A stretch of DNA of 64,000 nt from assembly GCF_000968685.2 (NCBI RefSeq), contig NZ_LAKD02000076.1, forward strand, positions 62,001 through 126,000, read 5' to 3'. Position numbers and translations under genes: made by a program. This DNA is from Streptomyces antioxidans. Lineage in GTDB: Bacteria > Actinomycetota > Actinomycetes > Streptomycetales > Streptomycetaceae. Of this stretch, positions 57,375 through 64,000 are shown piece after piece; the stretch's first letter is position 1; every line of letters starts with the position of its first letter. The notes beneath the pieces are model-generated. The model was given only the letters and a program-made list of their open reading frames with translations, did not search any database and was not told the origin of the DNA.

Positions 57375-60300
57375 GGCTGTCGTCCTTCCGCGGATGCGTG
57401 GGGAGCGGGGTTGCCCTGGTGGATGAACCCGGCCCAGGAGACGGGCCGGGCCAGGCCCCCCGCGTCGCTCTGCGTCTCGGCCAGCAGGAGTCCGGTCAGC
57501 CCGGGGACCGGGCGACGGTCGTGGTCGAGCATCCACAGCTGGGCGGCGCGCAGGGCGTCCGGCGGGGCCAGCCCGGCGACGGTCAGCTGGTGGTGGAAGA
57601 CCACCATCAGCGCGGCGGAGGCGCTGTCCGGGACCTGCCACCGCGAGCCGACCACATCCGTGGCGCCGCGCGCCAGCAGTGCGGTGGTCGGGGTCAGCGC
57701 CTCGTCGTGGTCACGGCTGCTGAGGTCCGTCTCGCAGGCGCTGAGCACGATCAGCGGCCCGGTGGCGGTCCGTTCCCCGGCGGGTACGCCGAGGATGCGC
57801 GCCACCGTCAGCCTGCCCGGATCCGGGGTGTCCGTGTGGTCCGGGTCCGGGTCCGGGTTTGACAGATGGAGGGCGGAGTCGGTGGGCCGCAGTCCGGCCA
57901 GGCCGTGCACCACCAGGTGCAGCAGTGAGGCGGCGGGTCCGGCCGGGCCACCGGGGAGGTGGGAGAGCACGTCAGCGGGTGTGCCCAGCGCGTTCTCTGG
58001 CGCGTCCGCGTGCCAGCCGTAGAGCTGGGCCTCGGTGTAGTACGCGCTGCGAAGGGCCGTCACCTCGTCCTGCGCCCAGGTCAGATCCCCGCTGGGGTCG
58101 GCCACCAGCACCGCGCGCTCGCTCGCGGGCATCCGGCCGCGCCGGGCGGCCCGCAGGAACTCACCGCCGGACGCGGCGTACGAGACGACCGCGTCCTCGC
58201 AGGCGTACGCGTACGGGCGTCGCGGATCGGTCCGTGGCCCCGGGAGGCGGGCGGCGTGCCAGGGGACGGCACCGAGGTTGCCGCACGGCACGAGGACCAG
58301 CCGGACGGGCGCGTCGGCTTGCCCGTGCCCGTCCCGCACCGGGGCGTTCAGCGCGTCCAGGACGGGGGCGAGGGCGGCAGGGCCCGCCCAGTCGCACAGC
58401 CCCTCCAGCGCCGCCTCCCAGTCGCCCTGGGCCCCGGCGTGGGCGTCCATGCCCCGCTCGGACGCGGCGGAGCGCCGGGCCCCCGCGTCCAGATAGCGCT
58501 CCAGCGGCTTACGGCCGAGCGCGCCGAGCCCGGGCAGTGGCAGCGCCATCGGCTGCCCGGTGCCCCGTACCAGGACGGCCACGCCATCGGCGGCGCCCTG
58601 CCCGGGCACCAGATACACCAGGGCATCGGCGCCGGTGGCGCGCAGCCCGTCCCGCAACTCCGCGGTGCCGGGGGCGCCGAGCAGCCCGCGCAGCGGCGCC
58701 CCGCCGCTGTCCCGCCGCAGCACATCCAGCGCGCGGCGGCGCAGCGTGCTGGGGATCCCGGCGCCGGGGGCGGCCGGAATGACCCGCGCGAGCGCGTTCC
58801 GGACCTCCTCCGGGGTACCGCCGCCGATGCCGGGCGCGAGTGCGCCGCCGGTCGGTGCGGCCCTGGGCGGGAGGTCCCGTACGGCGGTCCGCCACTGCTC
58901 GGCCAGCTCCGCCTCGCCCCGGGCGGCCAACTGCTCGGAAACTCCGGCAGCCGCGGCGGCGGCGCGCAGCACCAGGCCCCGCCCGTGCTCCAGCGACGCC
59001 ACGGCCTCCTCGATCCGGCCGTCCACGGCGGCCCAGTGGGCGGCGAGCAGCCCGCGGCTGGCTCCCGCCCTGGCCACCTCGAGGCCGTGCTCGGCGCCGA
59101 GCTGCAGCAGCACGTCCTCGGCCAGCACCCACAGTGAGGCATGGGCGGTGGCGACGGCCGTCCCCGTGTCATCGCGCTCCCGGTCGCCGCGCAGCCGGTA
59201 CGCCTCGGCCAGCTCCCACAGCAGCTTCTGCCGGATGTCCGGGCTGGTGCCCTCGGTGAGCTCCCGTCTGGCCCGCTCCAGCTCCCCGATCGCCTCGTCC
59301 AGGTCGGAGCGGTCGCCGGTCGACCTGTGGACGGCGAGCAGCGCGAGGCCGATGCCCTGCCGGATCCACACCCGCTGGTCGGGGGTCGAGGAGGGGCCGT
59401 CCAGGGCGCGACGGGCCCGGGTGACGGCCTCGGAGACCCGTACCGGATCCGGTTCGACGATGGAGAAGAGGGCCAGCAGGGGCGCGCACTGGGCGTCCAT
59501 GAGGGGCTGGGCGAAGGCCGGGAGCCTCGGGTGGTTCGCCGCCTCCTCGAAGTAGGCCACCCCGGCCCGCAGCGCGGGGATCCCACCGTCCAGCGTGGCC
59601 AGGCTCAACTGGGCCTGGCCGAGCAGGAAGAGCACCAGGAACTCCCATTCGCCGCTCTCGTCCGACTCCTCCAGCAGGTCCAGCAGCTCGTCCAGCAGGT
59701 CCTCCAGTGTTTCGGTGTCCCGCGCGTCCAGCGCCTCGTTGAGGCGCAGCTGTAGGTGCATGCTCCGGGTGCACAGCCGCAGCCCCTCCGCACCGGGCCC
59801 GGTGGCGTGGGCGGAGTCGAATACCGCGGAGGCGGGGCCGAAGAGCGCGTCGAGGCGGGCACGCGCCTGGTCGCGGTCCGTGAGGTTGCCACCGAGGATG
59901 TTGGCCGCGGCCAGCAGCCCGGGCGACATGACCCCGGCCATCCAGTCCACCCGGCCGGATCCGGCACCGGCGGCTGTGCCGAGCAACTCGGCCGCCTCGG
60001 CCAGCCGGTCGGCGTCCCCCGTGCGCACGCCGTGCGCCATGCGGCTCATCGCGGCGCGCATCGCGGTCTCCGCCTCCTCACCGGCCGGGCCCTTGCTCAC
60101 CTCATGGACCAGGGCCTCCAGATCCTCGGTCCGGATGGTGCCGGGCACTTCGAGCTCCAGCATGAGGGCGGCCTGGGCGAAGGTGAGGGCGGTCTCCTCC
60201 CCGGTGGGCTCCGTCGTCGCCCCGGCGTCACCGCCCTCGCCCGTCTCCTCGGATCCGGAGAACTCGGCGGCGAGGCCGCTCAGGGCCCGCATCAGCTCGG

Positions 60301-60973
60301 CGTCGCGGCCCGGCAGCCGCCGCGCCATCTGCGCGGCCAGGTCGGCCATCTGCTCGAGGTCCTGGGAGCGCACGACGGCGGGCACCCGCTCGAGGAGGTC
60401 GGCCGCCCAGAGCAGGGATTCGGCGGTGCCTTCCGCGAGGGTCGGCGCCAAGTCGGTCACCAGGCCGCGCAGCTCGGTCAGATCGGCGGTGAGCTCGGGG
60501 TCCCCCAACGCCACTCGGCGCCCCACCTCGAAGGACTCCAGCAGGCGGGACAGCGTGCCGTCCCATCCGGCCGTCATGTCGGGCGTCAGCAGCAACCGCA
60601 CCAGGTGGAAGGCGGAGGCGCGCTCATCCCGTGGGCCGAGGGCCTTGGGGGCGCGGGCAGCCCGCAGCACCCGCAGGCCGCTACTCCGGTCGTCGTCCGT
60701 GGGACCGCGCCCGTAGCGCTCGGCGTACAGGCCGCCGAGCCGGGCGCGTACGGTGCACAGCAGCGGGTCCCCGTCCGGCACGGCCGCCGCCAACTCGGCC
60801 TCCAGGCCGCCCAGTTCGACGATGCGGTGGTCGAGCTGGGCGGGATCGGCGCTGGCTGTCGGGGTCTCCGGAGTCTCCGGGGTCTCCGGCGGGGGCGGGG
60901 CGATCCAGGCCAGCGCGTCTGCCGCGGCTCGTTCTGCCCGGTCGCGTAATGCCGCGAGATCCCTGTGGTGCAT
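57371..60973 (-). CDS. CHAT-domain (caspase-like) protease with long TPR-like region
   Basis: A 1200-aa protein. Residues about 100-780 are helical repeats of TPR character (for example LDEAIGELERARRELTEG and ASLEHGRGLVLRAAA). Residues about 850-1195 form a CHAT domain with catalytic His in LLHLVVHGLA (H1023) and Cys in VLSACETDLS (C1080), both intact; GATDVVGSRWQVPD is the family C-terminal motif. CHAT enzymes are cysteine proteases that activate effectors, for instance in separase-like and type III CRISPR-linked systems. GGGGGA lies 8 bp before the ATG. Codon 9 is TTA (60947-60949), so expression should depend on bldA. It heads the operon CHAT - antitoxin-like - RES. Confidence 0.93.
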   Translation of the reverse strand: MHHRDLAALRDRAERAAADALAWIAPPPPETPETPETPTASADPAQLDHRIVELGGLEAELAAAVPDGDPLLCTVRARLGGLYAERYGRGPTDDDRSSGLRVLRAARAPKALGPRDERASAFHLVRLLLTPDMTAGWDGTLSRLLESFEVGRRVALGDPELTADLTELRGLVTDLAPTLAEGTAESLLWAADLLERVPAVVRSQDLEQMADLAAQMARRLPGRDAELMRALSGLAAEFSGSEETGEGGDAGATTEPTGEETALTFAQAALMLELEVPGTIRTEDLEALVHEVSKGPAGEEAETAMRAAMSRMAHGVRTGDADRLAEAAELLGTAAGAGSGRVDWMAGVMSPGLLAAANILGGNLTDRDQARARLDALFGPASAVFDSAHATGPGAEGLRLCTRSMHLQLRLNEALDARDTETLEDLLDELLDLLEESDESGEWEFLVLFLLGQAQLSLATLDGGIPALRAGVAYFEEAANHPRLPAFAQPLMDAQCAPLLALFSIVEPDPVRVSEAVTRARRALDGPSSTPDQRVWIRQGIGLALLAVHRSTGDRSDLDEAIGELERARRELTEGTSPDIRQKLLWELAEAYRLRGDRERDDTGTAVATAHASLWVLAEDVLLQLGAEHGLEVARAGASRGLLAAHWAAVDGRIEEAVASLEHGRGLVLRAAAAAAGVSEQLAARGEAELAEQWRTAVRDLPPRAAPTGGALAPGIGGGTPEEVRNALARVIPAAPGAGIPSTLRRRALDVLRRDSGGAPLRGLLGAPGTAELRDGLRATGADALVYLVPGQGAADGVAVLVRGTGQPMALPLPGLGALGRKPLERYLDAGARRSAASERGMDAHAGAQGDWEAALEGLCDWAGPAALAPVLDALNAPVRDGHGQADAPVRLVLVPCGNLGAVPWHAARLPGPRTDPRRPYAYACEDAVVSYAASGGEFLRAARRGRMPASERAVLVADPSGDLTWAQDEVTALRSAYYTEAQLYGWHADAPENALGTPADVLSHLPGGPAGPAASLLHLVVHGLAGLRPTDSALHLSNPDPDPDHTDTPDPGRLTVARILGVPAGERTATGPLIVLSACETDLSSRDHDEALTPTTALLARGATDVVGSRWQVPDSASAALMVVFHHQLTVAGLAPPDALRAAQLWMLDHDRRPVPGLTGLLLAETQSDAGGLARPVSWAGFIHQGNPAPHASAEGRQP

Positions 60974-61335
60974 GAGACGTCCCCCTTCGTCATGCCCCTC
61001 CCATCATCCGCCCGTCCGCATGAGCACAGGAGCCCTTTGATCGCTCTTTCCGGAAACCGACCAGAAGACATCCGCGAATCGCCCGGCCGGGCGCGTGGCC
61101 GCGGCGCCTCGCCGCGGATGGCGCTTGGCAAGTGCCCCTGGCACGGCACCATCCGCGCACGGCAAGGGGGGAAAGCGGACATGAGGTGAACCACGTGACA
61201 TCCCATCACGCCGGGTGAAACAACTTTATCGATGCGTGACCAAATGTGTGGGCGGCGTGCTCGGCCGCGCCCTACTCTCGCCGGTGACCCAACTTATCTG
61301 CACAGGATCCCCGCGGTGAAAAGGGTGAAGCGTAC
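60974..61335. promoter_or_regulatory. Divergent promoter region of CHAT and MHYT genes
   Basis: A 362-bp gap. It holds an inverted repeat GCGGATGG/CCATCCGC (61114-61121 with 61149-61156) around a smaller TTGGCA/TGCC element, and an AT-richer stretch at 61216-61245 (caactttatcgatgcg) that could be the MHYT promoter. No gene was recognised here. Confidence 0.45.
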
Positions 61336-62232
61336 ATGTACGGCACGATCGAGGGGTTCAAGTACGGGGCTGCTACCCCGCTGGCGGCCTACCTCATGGC
61401 CTGTCTGGGAGGCGCCCTCGGCTTACGCTGCACCGCCCGGTCGGTGCGCACCCAGCGCCCCGGGAAGGCGGGCTGGCTCGCGCTCGGATCCGCGTCGATC
61501 GGCTCGGGCATCTGGACGATGCACTTCATCGGCATGATGGGCTTCCATGTGAAGGAGACCCCGATCGACTTCGACCTTCCGATCAGCCTTCTCAGCCTCG
61601 CCGTGGCGATCGTCGTCGTCGGCATCGGCGTCTTCATGGTCGGCTACCGGGGCACGTCCCCGGGGGTGCTGCTCTCGGCCGGTGTGTTCACCGGACTCGG
61701 CATCGTGGGCATGCACTACACCGGGATGTCCGCGATGCGCGTGGAGGGGCGTCTGGAGTACTCCGTGCCGGTCGTCCTGCTCTCCGTCCTGATCGCGGTC
61801 GTGGCCGGGACCGCCGCCCTCTGGGCCGCCGTGACCCTCCAGGGCTTCCGGGCCAGCCTGTCGTCGGGACTGGTGATGGGGGTCGCCGTGACCGGGATGC
61901 ACTACACGGGCATGGCCGCGGTCAGCGTGCGGCTGGACAATGTGCTCAGCCCCTCCGTGCGCGGTGAGGAGCCCGCCGCGCTCATCCTCCCCATGCTGAT
62001 CGGCCCGGTGGTCTTCCTGGTGATCGCGGGCACCATCATCATGTTCGATCCGCTGCTCGTCCTGGACGAGGACGAGTGGAACAAGAAGAAGGCGGACAGG
62101 GCGCGCAGAAAGCCGCCGCCACCACCGCCCCGGCCGGTCTGGCCGACGTGGCCACCGGAGGAGGAGGCCGCTCGGGCAAGGACGAGCCGCCAGGGCCCGC
62201 GCCACGGCCATCAGGAGTACCGCGAGTGGTGA
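61336..62232 (+). CDS. MHYT-domain membrane sensor with TTA codon
   Basis: A 298-aa integral membrane protein with seven predicted helices. Three MHYT-type motifs are present: MHFIGM (about 62), MHYTGM (about 125) and MHYTGM (about 190). Their conserved Met/His residues are thought to bind a metal, probably copper, and to sense oxygen, CO or NO. The basic, proline-rich C-terminal tail (about 250-298) carries no output domain such as GGDEF. Codon 30 is TTA (61423-61425), so bldA control is expected. It is divergent from the CHAT operon. Confidence 0.92.
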   Translation: MYGTIEGFKYGAATPLAAYLMACLGGALGLRCTARSVRTQRPGKAGWLALGSASIGSGIWTMHFIGMMGFHVKETPIDFDLPISLLSLAVAIVVVGIGVFMVGYRGTSPGVLLSAGVFTGLGIVGMHYTGMSAMRVEGRLEYSVPVVLLSVLIAVVAGTAALWAAVTLQGFRASLSSGLVMGVAVTGMHYTGMAAVSVRLDNVLSPSVRGEEPAALILPMLIGPVVFLVIAGTIIMFDPLLVLDEDEWNKKKADRARRKPPPPPPRPVWPTWPPEEEAARARTSRQGPRHGHQEYREW

Positions 62233-62304
62233 ACCCAGGACCGTTCCGGGGCACGGCCGGGCGGCGGTGACCCGCGTGCGGAGCGGCCACCGAGCCGCCA
62301 CCAT

Positions 62305-62340
62305 GACCACCGCGACCACCGCGACCACCGCGACCACCAC
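62305..62340. repeat. 9-bp minisatellite
   Basis: gaccaccgc is repeated three times exactly and a fourth time with one change (62305-62340), in the 143-bp gap between the MHYT gene and the esterase gene. Confidence 0.85.
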
Positions 62341-62375
62341 GGCCACTTCGCCGCACCCCGTGCACCCCGTGCGCC

Positions 62376-63572
62376 CTAGTGGAACCGGTGGGTGCCCGAC
62401 CAGCCGGGATCCCCGCCCATGGCGAAGCGCACCCACGCGCCGTGCGTCTCCGCGGCCAGCGACGGCGGGACATCCGGTCCCAGCAGCCCGTTCGCGGTAC
62501 GCAGCGCGGGCAGATCGGTGTGGTCGAAGACGAACGGCAGCTCCACGGCGTGACACGCGCCGAACGGCCCGCCCCGCCAGTCGAAGTCGTAGGTGAACGC
62601 CTTGTCGTAGCGGGACACCAGCCGCTCACGGGCGTCGCGGAACACCGCGTCGATGGCCGCGCTCTGTTCCGGCCGCCGGTAGAGCAGCGACTCCTGGGTG
62701 TTGGTGCCCACCAGCAGGTCGACGGGGTGCGGCGGTGGCGCGTCGTCGAGCCCGTCGAGCACCACACCGAGCGGTGACAGCCTCGGCCCCGCCCCGGACA
62801 CCTCGGCGAGCGCGGACACCAGCCGCTCGTCGGGGACGTCGGCGAACGCCTCGGCCGTCGCCGGAACGCCCAGCCGGTCCGCCAGGGCCCCGGTCGTCTC
62901 CGCGGCCTCCGCGCCGGTCAGGGCGTGGAGCCCACCGCTCTGGCTGATCGCGCCCCGGAACAGCCCGGCCGCCTCGGGCGTCACCAGCAGCGCGCTGACG
63001 ATCATCCCGCCCGCCGACTGCCCGAACACCGTGACCCGGTCCGGGGCCCCGCCGTAGTCCGCGATGTGCGCACGTACCCACCGCAGCGCCGCGACCACGT
63101 CCAGCAGGCCACGGTTGCGCGGGGCGTCCGGCAGATCAAGCCAACCCAGCGCCCCCAGGCGGTAGTTGAGGGTGACCAGGACCACGCCGTCGCGCGCGAA
63201 GGACGTCCCGTCGTACACCGGCGCCTGGCCGGTGCCGGAGAGGAACGCGCCGCCGTGCACGAAGACCATCACTGGGGCGTTTCCATCGGTCCGTGGCGTC
63301 CAGACGTTGAGCGTCAGATACTCCTCGCCACGCACCCAGCCCGGGCCCATCAGCGGGCTCAGATCCGCAGGGAACCGCCGCTCGGGCGCCGGAGCCGTCG
63401 GCCCGGGCCGATCCGGTCCCGGCCCATTTGGTCCAGGCCCATCCGGTCCAGATCCGTCTGGCCCGGACCCGTCGGCGCGGGGTGCGCCGTGTACCGGGGT
63501 CGGCGCGGCGAACCGCGCGGCGCCGGTCGGTCCGGCCGCGTACGGGATGTTCCGGAACACGCTCACCGCCAT
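62376..63572 (-). CDS. Type B carboxylesterase
   Basis: A 398-aa alpha/beta hydrolase. The oxyanion-hole motif is VFVHGGAFLSGT and the nucleophile elbow VFGQSAGGMI holds the catalytic Ser. The catalytic His is in CHAVELPFVF. The EEYLTLNVWTP signature marks the carboxylesterase/lipase type B family. Length is below the usual 480-500, mainly because the C-terminal end stops soon after GDPGWSG. An insertion of Gly-Pro-Asp repeats (GSGPDGSGPDGPGPNGPG, about residues 35-52) precedes the core. ATG 63572 is preferred, with AAGGAG 8 bp upstream; it overlaps the MBL gene by 10 bp, so the two are probably co-translated. Confidence 0.88.
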   Translation of the reverse strand: MAVSVFRNIPYAAGPTGAARFAAPTPVHGAPRADGSGPDGSGPDGPGPNGPGPDRPGPTAPAPERRFPADLSPLMGPGWVRGEEYLTLNVWTPRTDGNAPVMVFVHGGAFLSGTGQAPVYDGTSFARDGVVLVTLNYRLGALGWLDLPDAPRNRGLLDVVAALRWVRAHIADYGGAPDRVTVFGQSAGGMIVSALLVTPEAAGLFRGAISQSGGLHALTGAEAAETTGALADRLGVPATAEAFADVPDERLVSALAEVSGAGPRLSPLGVVLDGLDDAPPPHPVDLLVGTNTQESLLYRRPEQSAAIDAVFRDARERLVSRYDKAFTYDFDWRGGPFGACHAVELPFVFDHTDLPALRTANGLLGPDVPPSLAAETHGAWVRFAMGGDPGWSGTHRFH

Positions 63573-64000
63573 GCCGCCCACTCCTTCACCGCGAACCGCT
63601 CGCCGTCACGCCGCACTTCGGCCGCGGATGCACCGGGGAAGTGCGCGGGGAACAACAATGCACCCTCGTCCGCGGCCTCGCCCAGCACCCGGCGCCGGGA
63701 GATCCGTGCCCGGCGCTCGTCCTCGTCGAAGCAGGGGCAGTCGTCCGGCTCCACGATCTGCAGCGGGCTGTGCACCAGATCGCCCGCGAAGACGGCCCGA
63801 TCCGTACCCGACCGCAGCCGCACCACCGAGGAGCCGGGGGTGTGGCCGGGGGCGGGCTCGATGCGCAACTGGGCGTCGACGTCGTAGTGGTCGCCCTCCC
63901 ACAGGACGGTCTGCCCGGCCCGGTGGACCGGGGCGACGCTGTCCTCGAAGACATTCGCCATCCGGGGGCCGGAGCGGGTCCGATGTCCGTTCACCGGGTT
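63563..64000 (-). CDS. MBL-fold metallohydrolase, N-terminus cut by window
   Basis: The visible 145 residues are the C-terminal part of a metallo-beta-lactamase-fold hydrolase. APGHTPGSSVVRL contains the metal-ligand His, VFAGDLVHSP the bridging Asp and LLFPAHFPG the last His. The frame is open to the window edge, and the family H-x-H-x-D-H motif must lie beyond it, so the true start is outside. It overlaps the esterase gene, suggesting a two-gene hydrolase operon. Confidence 0.88.
   Translation of the reverse strand, partial: NPVNGHRTRSGPRMANVFEDSVAPVHRAGQTVLWEGDHYDVDAQLRIEPAPGHTPGSSVVRLRSGTDRAVFAGDLVHSPLQIVEPDDCPCFDEDERRARISRRRVLGEAADEGALLFPAHFPGASAAEVRRDGERFAVKEWAAWR

Overview
The base composition (very high GC, strong G/C at third codon positions), the Tat and lipoprotein signals, the many regulator families, the rare in-frame TTA leucine codons and the gene content all point to a Streptomyces (or close relative) chromosome, probably an arm region. 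No rRNA, tRNA, insertion sequence, integrase or CRISPR array was recognised. All calls come from reading the sequence and its translations; no database search was run.

Left part (1-24 kb), metabolism and carbon scavenging. A YceI fragment, an HxlR regulator divergent from an NADP oxidoreductase, a glucarate dehydratase, a secreted GH9 cellulase and argG come first. Next is a coherent alpha-glucan locus on the minus strand: LacI regulator, sugar-binding lipoprotein, two ABC permeases, a cytoplasmic GH13 glucosidase and a secreted GH87-type alpha-glucanase. A lysine/alanine-rich small protein, a LysR/EamA divergent pair, a nucleotidyltransferase, a MerR-epimerase unit beside a 5'-truncated MFS transporter, and a Tat-exported GH127-type glycosidase with a lectin tail follow.

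Middle part (24-42 kb), redox, repair and signalling. This holds a methyltransferase, an FAD monooxygenase divergent from a MarR regulator with two matching operators, an SRPBCC protein, sdhC-sdhA-sdhB, an alkylation-repair operon (ogt, 2OG-Fe(II) oxygenase, alkB), a SpoIIE-type phosphatase with altered metal-site residues, a streptogrisin-like protease with a TTA codon, a PepSY membrane protein and a Met/His-rich membrane protein next to an ECF sigma factor, and a MerR regulator with a textbook operator.

Right part (42-61 kb) is the most unusual region: about 19 kb of proteins typical of prokaryotic surveillance and conflict systems, in five transcription units. (a) Minus operon 46615-42186: a 229-aa protein, a lipoprotein with a MIDAS-like DGSGS motif, a four-helix membrane protein and a membrane isochorismatase-fold protein lacking its catalytic cysteine. 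(b) A lone NrdG-like radical SAM protein. (c) A macro-domain protein. (d) Plus operon 49172-55987, with overlapping start and stop codons throughout: membrane protein kinase, membrane coiled-coil protein, ClpB-like AAA+ ATPase, zinc-ribbon/FHA protein. (e) Minus operon 60973-56035: a 1200-aa CHAT protease, an antitoxin-like protein and a RES-domain (NAD-consuming) toxin homologue. The CHAT gene carries a TTA codon at codon 9, which suggests bldA (developmental) control. A working model, which is inference, is that phosphorylation/FHA/AAA+ signalling activates the CHAT protease, which removes the antitoxin-like partner and frees the RES enzyme. An MHYT membrane sensor (also with a TTA codon), an esterase and an MBL-fold hydrolase cut by the window edge end the sequence.

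A recurring small-scale feature is short perfect or near-perfect tandem duplications (15-23 bp), several at gene 3' ends.
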